Part shown: one piece after another, positions 45,141 through 53,049 of the stretch
Layout of the letters: the number at the start of each line of letters is the position of its first letter
How positions within the stretch are numbered: the first letter of the stretch is position 1
NCBI GenBank assembly: GCA_016709725.1
Contig: JADJMG010000006.1
Coordinates: 124,001 to 188,000, forward strand
Direction of reading: 5' to 3'
Origin: Bacteroidota bacterium
GTDB taxonomy: Bacteria > Bacteroidota > Bacteroidia > AKYH767-A > OLB10
Length of the DNA stretch: 64,000 bases
Notes under the pieces: generated by a model
What the model was told of the DNA's origin: nothing
Databases searched by the model: none
What the model saw: the letters and a program-made list of their open reading frames with translations, nothing else
Program-made: the position numbers and the translations under genes

Positions 45141-47168
45141 ATGAAATCACTACTACTCATCATCGCTTATACCTTATTCTTAAATGTGAATACGGGTTAT
45201 TCCCAAAAAATGAATTCGGACCAGCGCCCAATTCAACCAATCAATCTTTCTGAAATAATTCCAGGTTTTTTTCCGGATGGTGGCTCCAGTACTCCGCCTT
45301 CTGCAGCAAGTTTATGGGATATCCAATTTATTTCGATGCTCGATTCTACGGTTTCAGGTTCCAGTGGATTTGCTGCTGTAGCTTGGACAGGTACGGAATG
45401 GTATGTAGCAAAGTGGAATAAGGATTCATTGTTTAAACTGACGGCTGCTGGTGCCGTAATTTCTGGTTTTAAAATTCCAGGAGTAGGAGCCCCAACATCT
45501 GGCGTGAGAAGTATTACTACGGATGGAACTTTTTTATACATGGCTGATAATACAACAACCATTAAAAAAGTGGATCCTACTGCGGATACACTTGTGAGTA
45601 CTATAAGTTTAGCAGGAATAGGATTTAACGTAAGAAGTATTACATATAGTCCACTTACCAATAATGGTTTAGGTGGGTTTTGGATTAGTAATTTTGGATC
45701 TCCTTTAGTCGAAGTGGATTTAACAGGTACTGTACTAAACTCCATTCCACTGGCTACTCATACACTTGGAGGAATTTATGGAATCGCAATAGATAACCTT
45801 AGCTTTGGGGGACCTTATCTTTGGGCTTTCGACCAAGGGGGTGGCGTTTCATCTAACTTAGTTCGATTGAATTTACCATCGGGAGCTCCATCTTTTGTAA
45901 TTCATAATGTGAATAGCGATGTAGGTTTAGCTACTCCTACCATTGGTATCGCTGGTGGTGTATTCATCACAGATTCATTCGTGCCAGGCAAATTCACCAT
46001 CGCGGGTATTATGCAGGATACTGCTTCAGATGTATTATTTGCTTATGAATTAGATAGTATTTCTCAATTTTCGTACGATGCTTCATTGGATACTTTTAAA
46101 TGGCAGCCAGCATATACCATGTTGCCCGATCAACAAGTTAGCCCATTTAGTTTCCCAGCTATTGTAACCAATGAAGGTGCGAATTCAATTCCCACTGTAA
46201 ACTATAATGTGGAGGTCAAACTAGGAGTAAGTTCGGTTTTTTCAAGTTTGGGTTCGTATAGTAATTTATTGTCTGGAAGTAATACGTTGGTTAGTCCTCC
46301 CGGAAATTACACTCCCACGGTCATTGGTATTTATAAGGTAAGTGGAGTGCTTACTACATTGGGATTTGCCGATCAAAATCCAACGAACGATACCAATTCT
46401 TTTTCTTTTTCGGTAACGGATACCGTTATGGCGCGAGATAATGGTGTTATCAATAGCGCATTGGGAATTGGAGGTAACTTGACCGGCGTATTAGGGCAAA
46501 TCTTTACGTTGCCAAACACCGACATCTTAACTTCTGTCACTTTTAGATGTAATGCTCCTTCAGATGGGGATACAACACGTGTAAATATTTATTCATTCAG
46601 TGGTGGTACTCCGGGAGTAATCATAGGGCAATCGGAATATTATTACTTCGCTGGGTCAGATACTAATGGTGTTTGGCTCACGCTTGAAGTAAAAAATCTA
46701 GCAGGTAATCCATTGCAGTTAACCGCCGGAACTTATTTTGTGGGGATAGAAGAACATTATGAAAATATTTCTTTAGCGACTTCAACTTTTAATTGGAGAC
46801 CGAATCAAACCTTCATAACATATCCAGGGCAACCTTGGGCGCCCAATGAAGATTTTGGATTTAGACGGATTTTTGTGTTGAGAATCAATACAGGTTCAAG
46901 TGCGGTAGGAGTGGATGAACTTTCTCATGAATCAACATTAAATATTTATCCGAATCCTGCTGATGACAATATTTCCGTTTCATTTGAAGATGGATTTACT
47001 GCTATTTCTGTTGCCGATGCGCAAGGAAGGGTCGTGAAACAAGAAAATTTTAAACAAAAACGGACGCAGGAAAATATTTTTATTGGAAATTTGATGGCAG
47101 GTGTATATTTCTTGATGGTTTCTGATTCCCAAAGTTTGAAAGTTCAAACTCGATTCGTAAAATTATAA
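45141..47168 (+). CDS. Large secreted protein with T9SS sorting domain
   Basis: 675 residues. Signal peptide (MKSLLLIIAYTLFLNVNTGYSQ), then a propeller-like region (FAAVAWTGTEWYVAKWNKDSLFKL, VRSITTDGTFLYMADNTTTI, GIYGIAIDNLSFGGPYLWAFDQGG). A CARDB-like/Ig-like middle follows (about 320-430) and a jelly-roll-like domain (about 440-590). The C-terminus is a type A sorting domain: LNIYPNPADDNISVSF, ISVADAQGRVVKQ, IGNLMAGVYFLMVSD. It stands alone between hpf and the tRNA cluster. Function unknown. Confidence 0.8.
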   Translation: MKSLLLIIAYTLFLNVNTGYSQKMNSDQRPIQPINLSEIIPGFFPDGGSSTPPSAASLWDIQFISMLDSTVSGSSGFAAVAWTGTEWYVAKWNKDSLFKLTAAGAVISGFKIPGVGAPTSGVRSITTDGTFLYMADNTTTIKKVDPTADTLVSTISLAGIGFNVRSITYSPLTNNGLGGFWISNFGSPLVEVDLTGTVLNSIPLATHTLGGIYGIAIDNLSFGGPYLWAFDQGGGVSSNLVRLNLPSGAPSFVIHNVNSDVGLATPTIGIAGGVFITDSFVPGKFTIAGIMQDTASDVLFAYELDSISQFSYDASLDTFKWQPAYTMLPDQQVSPFSFPAIVTNEGANSIPTVNYNVEVKLGVSSVFSSLGSYSNLLSGSNTLVSPPGNYTPTVIGIYKVSGVLTTLGFADQNPTNDTNSFSFSVTDTVMARDNGVINSALGIGGNLTGVLGQIFTLPNTDILTSVTFRCNAPSDGDTTRVNIYSFSGGTPGVIIGQSEYYYFAGSDTNGVWLTLEVKNLAGNPLQLTAGTYFVGIEEHYENISLATSTFNWRPNQTFITYPGQPWAPNEDFGFRRIFVLRINTGSSAVGVDELSHESTLNIYPNPADDNISVSFEDGFTAISVADAQGRVVKQENFKQKRTQENIFIGNLMAGVYFLMVSDSQSLKVQTRFVKL

Positions 47169-47201
47169 GTATTTGAAATTTAGTAATTAATGACTTTTTT
47201 T

Positions 47202-47234
47202 GATGGATGGGTAATGGGAAATTATCCATCCATC
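47202..47234 (+). terminator. Hairpin after the T9SS protein gene
   Basis: Arms GATGGATGGGTAAT and ATTATCCATCCATC pair over 14 bp with one mismatch around a 5-nt loop. The T-run lies before rather than after it, so termination is likely but unproven. Confidence 0.5.
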
Positions 47235-47309
47235 GAAAATGAAAAAAGGCTTTTTAGAATCTAGACGAATAAATAATTCAATCTTTCTAAGTTTTTTTTA
47301 TTCGAACTC

Positions 47310-47339
47310 TTGTTTGAAATAAAGAATTCACTAAATTTG
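47310..47339 (+). promoter_or_regulatory. Promoter of the tRNA-Thr/Tyr/Gly cluster
   Basis: TTG (47310-47312) and TAAATTTG (47332-47339) with 19-nt spacing, matching the Bacteroidota consensus, 43 nt before the first tRNA. Confidence 0.7.
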
Positions 47340-47382
47340 CAGTCCCTTTTTGGGGAGTGTGTCATAGTTCATTGAAAATCAA

Positions 47383-47456
47383 GCCGATGTAGCTCAGTTG
47401 GTCAGAGCTACTGATTTGTAATCAGTAGGTCGGGGGTTCGAATCCCTCCATCGGCT
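47383..47456 (+). tRNA. tRNA-Thr (anticodon TGT)
   Basis: Acceptor GCCGATG / CATCGGC, D-arm AGCTCAGTTGGTCAGAGCT, anticodon stem ACTGA / TCAGT with loop TTTGTAA, T-arm GGGGGTTCGAATCCCTC. The anticodon TGT reads ACA. CCA is not encoded. Confidence 0.97.
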
Positions 47457-47532
47457 CTTGTGGGGATACAAAATCTTGTATCCAAAACAGGGGTACTTGA
47501 ATCGTTCATTACCGCATTGGCTAAAACAATTC

Positions 47533-47618
47533 GGGGAGATAGCCAAGCGGCCAACGGCAACAGACTGTAAATCTGTCCTCATACGAGTTCGAAGGTTCGA
47601 ATCCTTCTCTCCCCACCA
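47533..47618 (+). tRNA. tRNA-Tyr (anticodon GTA)
   Basis: Acceptor GGGGAGA / TCTCCCC, anticodon stem ACAGA / TCTGT with loop CTGTAAA, a long variable arm as in class II tRNAs, and T-arm GAAGGTTCGAATCCTTC. It ends ACCA, so CCA is encoded here, unlike its neighbours. Confidence 0.97.
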
Positions 47619-47729
47619 GGTTCTTTGAATACTAGAAATTCGTCTTCCGTTCTTGAAATGACGGTACGCTCTACAAAGAAAGAAAGGGAGAATCTCCACT
47701 TCTTGCATAAAAGAGCCAAGATGGCATAA

Positions 47730-47802
47730 GCGGAAGTAGCTCATTTGGTAGAGCATCAGCCTTCCAAGCTGAGGGTAGCGAGTTCGAGCCTCGTCTTCCG
47801 CT
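47730..47802 (+). tRNA. tRNA-Gly (anticodon TCC)
   Basis: Acceptor GCGGAAG / CTTCCGC, anticodon stem TCAGC / GCTGA with loop CTTCCAA, T-arm GCGAGTTCGAGCCTCGT. The anticodon TCC reads GGA. Confidence 0.97.
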
Positions 47803-47891
47803 CTATAAGTGCTTGAAAAAGCAAATTGGTGCTTGAAAGTAGTTGAAAATGGATTAGAATATTCAACGCAGCTAAAATTATTGATAATGAG

Positions 47892-47921
47892 TTGTATGAT
47901 TCAATAATTTTCGTAATTTCA
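47892..47921 (+). promoter_or_regulatory. Putative second promoter, tRNA-Thr(GGT)-tuf
   Basis: TTG (47892-47894) and TAATTTCA (47914-47921) with 19-nt spacing; the -7 box deviates from TAnnTTTG at two positions. About 100 nt upstream of tRNA-Thr(GGT), so the tuf operon may have its own start here. Confidence 0.4.
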
Positions 47922-48021
47922 CGCCCCCAATAAAGGACAATACCCGGCGGGTTCGGATTGACGAAAACAGCTAGTAAACTGGAATAGGCATCCGAATAAG
48001 AATAAAGTTCATTCTTATCCC

Positions 48022-48094
48022 GCCAATGTAGCTCAGTCGGTAGAGCACATCCATGGTAAGGATGAGGTCACCAGTTCGATCCTGGTCATTGGCT
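48022..48094 (+). tRNA. tRNA-Thr (anticodon GGT)
   Basis: Acceptor GCCAATG / CATTGGC, anticodon stem CATCC / GGATG with loop ATGGTAA, T-arm CCAGTTCGATCCTGG. The anticodon GGT reads ACC/ACU. It sits 50 bp before tuf, the common tRNA-tuf arrangement. Confidence 0.97.
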
Positions 48095-48144
48095 CAACAA
48101 ATTAAATAGTAAAATTTAAACAATTACAATAACACTTATATAAA

Positions 48145-49332
48145 ATGGCAAAAGAGAAATTTGATCGTTCCAAGCCTCACGTAAACATTGGAACTATTGG
48201 TCACGTTGACCATGGCAAGACCACTCTTACTGCTGCAATTACTAACGTTCTTGCTCAGTCTGGTTTGGCAGAAAAGAGGGATTTCTCCTCTATTGATAAC
48301 GCTCCAGAAGAGAAAGAGCGTGGTATTACAATCAACACAGCTCACGTTGAGTACCAGACGTTAAATCGTCACTACGCTCACGTTGACTGTCCAGGCCATG
48401 CTGACTATGTGAAGAACATGGTTACAGGTGCCGCTCAAATGGACGGTGCTATTCTTGTGGTTGCAGCAACGGATGGTCCAATGCCTCAAACTCGTGAGCA
48501 TATCTTGCTTGCGCGCCAGGTAGGTGTTCCAAAAATTGTTGTTTTCATGAATAAAGTGGATGCTGTGGATGATCCAGAACTTCTTGACTTAGTTGAGATG
48601 GAAATCCGTGAATTGCTTTCATTCTATAAGTATGATGGTGATAACACACCAATCATTCGTGGATCTGCATTAGGTGTTCTAAACCTTCATGCCACCTCGA
48701 TGCCAAAAATCACTGAGTTAATGGAAGCTGTGGATTCTTACATTCCACTTCCTCCTCGCGAAGTTGACAAGCCTTTCCTTATGCCTGTAGAGGACGTTTT
48801 CTCGATCACTGGTCGTGGAACAGTTGCTACTGGTCGTATCGAGCGTGGTGTAATTAACTCAAATGATGTAGTAGATATCATCGGTATGCAATCTGAAAAA
48901 CTTTCTTCTACTGTTACAGGTGTTGAAATGTTCCGTAAGATCCTTGACCGTGGTGAAGCTGGAGATAACGTAGGTTTATTGTTGCGTGGTATTGAGAAAA
49001 ACGATATCCGTCGTGGTATGGTTATCGCAAAACCAGGTTCTGTTAAGCCTCATGCTAAATTCCAAGCTGAGATCTATGTATTGAAAAAAGAAGAAGGTGG
49101 TCGTCATACTCCATTCCATAACAAATACCGTCCTCAGTTTTACTTCCGTACAACGGACGTAACAGGTGAGATCACTCTTCCTGAAGGAACCGAAATGGTT
49201 ATGCCTGGTGATAACGTAACTATTACTGTTGAATTGATTCAACCTATCGCTATGGATAAAGGACTTCGTTTCGCAATTCGTGAAGGTGGTCGTACCGTAG
49301 GTGCTGGTCAGGTTACTGAGATTCTCGAGTAA
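48145..49332 (+). CDS. tuf: Elongation factor Tu
   Basis: 395 residues; the GTPase that brings aminoacyl-tRNA to the ribosome. G motifs: GHVDHGKT (19-26), DCPGHADY (about 81-88), NKVD (about 136-139). RGITINTAHVEY is switch I. Domains II and III are intact, ending GRTVGAGQVTEILE. The gene lies between tRNA-Thr(GGT) and tRNA-Trp as in many Bacteroidota. Confidence 0.99.
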   Translation: MAKEKFDRSKPHVNIGTIGHVDHGKTTLTAAITNVLAQSGLAEKRDFSSIDNAPEEKERGITINTAHVEYQTLNRHYAHVDCPGHADYVKNMVTGAAQMDGAILVVAATDGPMPQTREHILLARQVGVPKIVVFMNKVDAVDDPELLDLVEMEIRELLSFYKYDGDNTPIIRGSALGVLNLHATSMPKITELMEAVDSYIPLPPREVDKPFLMPVEDVFSITGRGTVATGRIERGVINSNDVVDIIGMQSEKLSSTVTGVEMFRKILDRGEAGDNVGLLLRGIEKNDIRRGMVIAKPGSVKPHAKFQAEIYVLKKEEGGRHTPFHNKYRPQFYFRTTDVTGEITLPEGTEMVMPGDNVTITVELIQPIAMDKGLRFAIREGGRTVGAGQVTEILE

Positions 49333-49348
49333 TCTTATACATTCTAAG

Positions 49349-49387
49349 CACGTGATCGTCCCGGCCAATAGGTTGGGACGCACGTGT
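49349..49387 (+). terminator. Hairpin after tuf
   Basis: A two-part stem: CACGTG pairs with CACGTG, and GTCCC pairs with GGGAC, around a 12-nt loop. It is followed by TTTAATT. It may be a terminator or a processing site between tuf and tRNA-Trp. Confidence 0.5.
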
Positions 49388-49566
49388 TTAATTGGAACAT
49401 GTTTTTCATGTTAATTTTAGTGGAAAATCACCTCAAATTGGGGTTGATGATCAAACGAAAAATACCTCGTCATTAAAATTGTTATTGAAAATGTTGTTCT
49501 GAATTAAAATTGCGCTGCGAACCTAAGAGTAATCCAAAGTTCATTATTAAAAAAACAGCGTGGATT

Positions 49567-49695
49567 ACGGGTGTAGCTCATCCCGATAACTATCGGTAGG
49601 TAGAGTAGCTACTACTGAAATTAAAGAGTAATAGGTGTAGCTCATCCCGATAGCTATCGGGAGGTAGAGTAGCTACTACTGAAATTAAAGAGTAT
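49567..49695 (+). pseudogene. Two tandem tRNA-Trp-like 5' fragments with a palindrome in the D-loop
   Basis: Two ~64-bp units directly precede tRNA-Trp. Each repeats its 5' end (GGGTGTAGCTCA) and the GGTAGAGTAG part of the D-arm and anticodon stem. In place of the D-loop ATT they carry an 18-bp palindrome (TCCCGATAGCTATCGGGA in the second unit, two changes in the first). After GAGTAG both continue into the same non-tRNA sequence, CTACTACTGAAATTAAAGAG. They lack anticodon loop, T-arm and acceptor 3' strand, so they cannot be working tRNAs. Confidence 0.75.
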
Positions 49696-49768
49696 ACGGG
49701 TGTAGCTCAATTGGTAGAGTAGTGGTCTCCAAAACCATTGGCTGGGAGTTCGAGTCTCTCCACCCGTG
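49696..49768 (+). tRNA. tRNA-Trp (anticodon CCA)
   Basis: Acceptor ACGGGTG / CACCCGT, D-arm AGCTCAATTGGTAGAGT, anticodon stem GTGGT / ACCAT with loop CTCCAAA, T-arm GGGAGTTCGAGTCTCTC. It lies 50 bp before secE, a conserved arrangement. CCA is not encoded. Confidence 0.97.
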
Positions 49769-49818
49769 CGAAAAGAAATAGTAAAAAATAATTGCCAAAT
49801 AATTAAACGGAGTAGATC

Positions 49819-50013
49819 ATGCAAAAGATTTCAGCCTACATACAGGATTCCTACAATGAACTCATGAATAAAGTTTCATGGCCTACATGGGCTGAGTTAC
49901 AGAGCAGTGCTATCGTAGTCTTGGTTGCTACTTTGATTTTTGGTTGCGTAATCTTTTTAATAGATGTCGTTTTCCAAGGAGTCTTAAATGTTATTTATAA
50001 CCTCTTCGCTTAA
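49819..50013 (+). CDS. secE: Preprotein translocase subunit SecE
   Basis: 64 residues with the short single-helix form: amphipathic YIQDSYNELMNKVSWPTWAELQ, where VSWPT is the SecE signature, then one membrane helix (about 30-52). Part of the SecYEG channel in the inner membrane. nusG starts 6 bp after the stop. Confidence 0.96.
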   Translation: MQKISAYIQDSYNELMNKVSWPTWAELQSSAIVVLVATLIFGCVIFLIDVVFQGVLNVIYNLFA

Positions 50014-50019
50014 TTGATC

Positions 50020-50577
50020 ATGACTGAGACGACAACCGGTAAGAAGAAGTGGTATGTCATCCGTGCCATTAGCGGAAAAGAAAAGAAAGTAAAGCAATAT
50101 ATCGAAAGTGAAATTGCTCGTAACGGCTTGGAAGATTCTGTCGTGCAAGTGCTCATCCCCATGGAGAAGTATTACCAAATTAAAGATGGTAAGAAAATCA
50201 GCAAAGAACGCGCTCATCTACCAGGATATGTTTTGATCGAAGCTGAATTGACCGGTGAAATACCCCATATCATCCAAAACACAACAGGTGTTATTGGATT
50301 TTTAGGTGCTAAAGGAACTCCTCCAACACCACTTAGACAAAGTGAAGTAAATCGCATCCTCGGAATCGTTGATGATTTAGTAGATAGCGAAGAAGTAATA
50401 AATATACCTTTCGTAGTGGGTGAAACCGTAAAAGTAACTGATGGTCCTTTTAATAGTTTCTCTGGTGTGATTGAAGAAGTGAATGAAGAAAAGAAAAAGT
50501 TGAAAGTGATGGTGAAAATCTTCGGACGTAAAACACCGCTTGAATTAAGTTACATGCAAGTAGAAAAAGAATCGTAA
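50020..50577 (+). CDS. nusG: Transcription termination/antitermination factor NusG
   Basis: 185 residues from the ATG at 50020. The NGN domain (KKWYVIRAISGKEKKVKQYIE, HLPGYVLIEAELTGE, TTGVIGFLGAKGTPPTPL) binds RNA polymerase, and the KOW domain (GETVKVTDGPFNSFSGVIEEVNEEKKKLKV) contacts the ribosome or Rho. It lies between secE and rplK as in most bacteria. Confidence 0.98.
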   Translation: MTETTTGKKKWYVIRAISGKEKKVKQYIESEIARNGLEDSVVQVLIPMEKYYQIKDGKKISKERAHLPGYVLIEAELTGEIPHIIQNTTGVIGFLGAKGTPPTPLRQSEVNRILGIVDDLVDSEEVINIPFVVGETVKVTDGPFNSFSGVIEEVNEEKKKLKVMVKIFGRKTPLELSYMQVEKES

Positions 50578-50680
50578 ATTATTCATTGGATTCATCTGCC
50601 GGTAAGCTTCCACTCCCGGCCGAAGAGTCATCTCTCCACAATGAAGGTTTCGAATCATTAATAAACAAGTAAAACAAACA

Positions 50681-51124
50681 ATGGCAAAAGAAATAGGCGC
50701 ACTCATCAAATTACAGGTGAAAGGCGGCTCTGCCAACCCGGCACCTCCTATCGGACCAGCACTTGGTGCGAAAGGGGTGAACATTATGGAGTTCTGCAAG
50801 CAGTTTAACGCACGTACGCAGGATAAAGCGGGTCAGGTATTGCCGGTAATTATCACTGTATACACGGATAAGTCATTTGACTTTATCATCAAAACCCCTC
50901 CAGCATTCATACAGCTGATGGAGGTGGCTAAAATTCAAAAAGGTTCGGCAGAGTCGAACCGTAAAAAAGTTGGAACAGTAACCTGGGATCAGGTCCGCAA
51001 AATTGCCGAAGGCAAAATGGTAGACATGAACTGCTTTACAATTGAATCAGCAATGAAAATGATTGCTGGATCAGCACGTAGCGCAGGTATCAATGTGGAA
51101 GGATCCGCACCCTGGGAAAACTAA
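50681..51124 (+). CDS. rplK: 50S ribosomal protein L11
   Basis: 147 residues: EIGALIKLQVKGGSANPAPPIGPALGAKGVNIMEFCKQFNART is diagnostic, and the C-terminal RNA-binding domain includes GTVTWDQVRKIAEGKMVDMN. Part of the GTPase-associated centre. A leader of about 100 bp follows nusG. Confidence 0.99.
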   Translation: MAKEIGALIKLQVKGGSANPAPPIGPALGAKGVNIMEFCKQFNARTQDKAGQVLPVIITVYTDKSFDFIIKTPPAFIQLMEVAKIQKGSAESNRKKVGTVTWDQVRKIAEGKMVDMNCFTIESAMKMIAGSARSAGINVEGSAPWEN

Positions 51125-51137
51125 GAAAACTGATTAA

Positions 51138-51177
51138 GGTATCGGGAATCGCTAGCTGCTTCCCGTGATCCGATACC
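51138..51177 (+). promoter_or_regulatory. Inverted repeat between rplK and rplA
   Basis: GGTATCGG (51138-51145) pairs with CCGATACC (51170-51177). An overlapping alternative stem, CGGGAA / TTCCCG (51143-51148 with 51160-51165), excludes it in part. The two forms could be a translational control or processing site; this is inference. Confidence 0.4.
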
Positions 51178-51205
51178 GAAACATTAATAAACTCAGAATC
51201 AGAAA

Positions 51206-51895
51206 ATGGCTAAGTTAACCAAGAATCAAAAAGTAGCTTATGCGAAAGTAGATGCTGATAAAGCCTACACGCTTGTTGAAGCTACCAAGCTGGTAAAAGA
51301 AACTTCTTATACCAAGTTTGATGCTTCTGTCGATCTGAGCATACGCCTCGGTGTTGATCCACGTAAAGCCAATCAAATGGTGCGTGGTATCGTTACACTT
51401 CCTCACGGAACTGGTAAAACAGTTCGTGTATTGGTGTTATGTACTCCCGACAAAGAACAGGAAGCCCGCGAAGCCGGAGCCGATCACGTAGGACTCGATG
51501 AATATATCCAGAAAATCGAAGGCGGTTGGACAGATGTAGATATCGTGATCACTATGCCCGGTGTTATGGCGAAAGTGGGTAAGTTAGGTAAAATTCTAGG
51601 GCCACGAAACCTCATGCCAAACCCTAAAACCGGTACCGTTACAAACGATGTCGGCAAAGCGGTTACAGACGTGAAAGGTGGTAAAATCGACTTCAAAGTA
51701 GACAAAACAGGTATCATCCATGCTTCCATTGGAAAAGTATCTTTCGACGCTACTAAGTTGTTAGAAAATGCTCAAGAATTACTGCAGACAATCGTAAAGC
51801 TTAAACCTACTGCTGCAAAAGGACAATACATGAAAAGTATTTCTGTTAGCAGCACGATGAGCCCAGGTATTCGCATAGAAGCGAAAAGTATCTAA
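51206..51895 (+). CDS. rplA: 50S ribosomal protein L1
   Basis: 229 residues: DLSIRLGVDPRKANQMVRGIVTLPHGTGK, KLGKILGPRNLMPNPKTGTVT and KTGIIHASIGKVSF are the family landmarks. L1 forms the stalk at the E site and can repress its own operon by binding mRNA. Confidence 0.99.
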   Translation: MAKLTKNQKVAYAKVDADKAYTLVEATKLVKETSYTKFDASVDLSIRLGVDPRKANQMVRGIVTLPHGTGKTVRVLVLCTPDKEQEAREAGADHVGLDEYIQKIEGGWTDVDIVITMPGVMAKVGKLGKILGPRNLMPNPKTGTVTNDVGKAVTDVKGGKIDFKVDKTGIIHASIGKVSFDATKLLENAQELLQTIVKLKPTAAKGQYMKSISVSSTMSPGIRIEAKSI

Positions 51896-51925
51896 GGCCA
51901 AAACAAATTAATACGAATTCGTCAC

Positions 51926-52138
51926 ATGACAAGAGAAGAAAAGAACCAAATCATAGATGAACTGGTAGTTACTTTAAGTCAATTCAATAATTTCTATATC
52001 ACAGATTTTGAAACATTGAATTCAGAAAAGACCTCCAAGTTACGTCGTGCTTGCTTTACGAAGCAAGTGCAGTTGAAGGTGGCAAAAAATTCGTTGATTA
52101 AAAAGCACTGGAAAAAATCGAAGGAGATTTCTCTCTGA
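51926..52138 (+). CDS. rplJ: 50S ribosomal protein L10, N-terminal fragment (frameshift)
   Basis: 70 residues as read; EEKNQIIDELVVTLSQFNNFYITDFETL and KLRRACFTKQVQLKVAKNSLIKK are the L10 start. After the A5 run at 52100-52104 the frame is lost (HWKKSKEISL). A sixth A restores IKKALEKIEGDFSLM, which joins directly to the next fragment. L10 anchors the L7/L12 stalk and is normally indispensable, so an assembly or base-calling error is the best explanation. Confidence 0.9.
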   Translation: MTREEKNQIIDELVVTLSQFNNFYITDFETLNSEKTSKLRRACFTKQVQLKVAKNSLIKKHWKKSKEISL

Positions 52139-52458
52139 TGATTCCAACTTTGAAAGGATCATCCGCTATCATGGCGTCTGAATCTTCAAGTCTTCCGGCT
52201 AAATTAATTAAGGATTTCCGCAGAGAAAGCGGTAAAAATGCTACTAAGCCTGGATTTAAGAGCGCTTATATCGACGGTGGAATTTACGTTGGAGAAGATC
52301 AGTTGGATGCGTTAGCAGCACTGAAATCGAAAAACGAACTCATCGGAGATGTTATCGGCTTACTTCAGTCTCCAGCTCAATCTGTTATTTCTGGCCTCAA
52401 AGGTCAGGGCGGCAAGATTGCTGGTATACTAAAAACCCTGGAAGAACGCGCAGCTTAA
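52138..52458 (+). CDS. rplJ: 50S ribosomal protein L10, C-terminal fragment (frameshift)
   Basis: 106 residues that continue L10: PTLKGSSAIMASESSSLPAKLIKDFRRE, FKSAYIDGGIYVG, LIGDVIGLLQSPAQSVISGLKGQGGKIAGILKTLEERAA, the last part being the helix that binds L7/L12. The ATG at 52138 is an internal methionine of the intact protein, not a real start. The restored gene has about 177 codons. Confidence 0.9.
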   Translation: MIPTLKGSSAIMASESSSLPAKLIKDFRRESGKNATKPGFKSAYIDGGIYVGEDQLDALAALKSKNELIGDVIGLLQSPAQSVISGLKGQGGKIAGILKTLEERAA

Positions 52459-52548
52459 GCCAACGAGCTTAGTCACGATCGTGGGTATAATCCTTCCGTA
52501 AAAATCATTCACAAACAACAATTAAGTAACTAAAAAAAATTAAATACA

Positions 52549-52923
52549 ATGGCAGATTTGAAAGCATTCGCTGAACAACTCGTGAACCTGACAGTTAAAG
52601 AAGTTCAGGAACTCGCAACAATTTTGAAAGATGAGTACGGTATCGAACCAGCTGCAGCAGCAGTTGCAGTAGCAGCACCAGGCGCAGGCGCAGGTGCAGC
52701 AGCTGAAGAGAAAACTTCTTTCGATGTAATCCTAAAAGCAGCAGGCCCTAATAAATTGGCTATCGTGAAGCTTGTTAAAGATTTAACAGGTCTTGGCTTG
52801 AAAGAAGCAAAAGATCTTGTTGACCAAGCTCCAAAGCCAGTGAAAGAAGGCGTAACTAAAGATGAAGCTAATGCACTTAACCAACAGCTTACAGAAGCGG
52901 GTGCAGAGGTTGAAGTTAAGTAA
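52549..52923 (+). CDS. rplL: 50S ribosomal protein L7/L12
   Basis: 124 residues: N-terminal dimerisation domain (ADLKAFAEQLVNLTVKEVQELATIL), an Ala/Gly hinge (AAAAVAVAAPGAGAGAAAEE), and the C-terminal factor-binding domain (EKTSFDVILKAAGPNKLAIVKLVKDLTGLGLKEAKDLVDQAP). An attenuator-like hairpin separates it from rpoB. Confidence 0.99.
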   Translation: MADLKAFAEQLVNLTVKEVQELATILKDEYGIEPAAAAVAVAAPGAGAGAAAEEKTSFDVILKAAGPNKLAIVKLVKDLTGLGLKEAKDLVDQAPKPVKEGVTKDEANALNQQLTEAGAEVEVK

Positions 52924-52947
52924 TTAACTTTAAGTCTTTTAATAAAG

Positions 52948-52978
52948 CTGTTCCACCCGTTCGGTGGAACAGGTTTTT
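52948..52978 (+). terminator. Attenuator-like hairpin between rplL and rpoB
   Basis: CTGTTCCACC / GGTGGAACAG perfect 10-bp stem with loop CGTTC, followed by GTTTTT. This position commonly holds a partial terminator that lowers rpoBC relative to ribosomal protein transcripts. Confidence 0.8.
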
Positions 52979-53049
52979 CCCATTTTCATTACCCCGGGTA
53001 AAACCGGATTCCGAACGGTTGATAGTTAACTAATTAAAACCCCTTCGCC

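Noticed and set aside
45233..45745. 170-codon minus-strand open frame
   Set aside because: Antisense shadow of the T9SS protein gene; its proline- and valine-rich sequence is the complement of the real coding pattern.
47394..47756. 120-codon minus-strand open frame
   Set aside because: It runs antisense through three well-formed tRNA genes and has no recognisable domain.
48976..49383. 135-codon minus-strand open frame
   Set aside because: It is antisense to the 3' end of tuf, a highly expressed conserved gene, and shows no family features.
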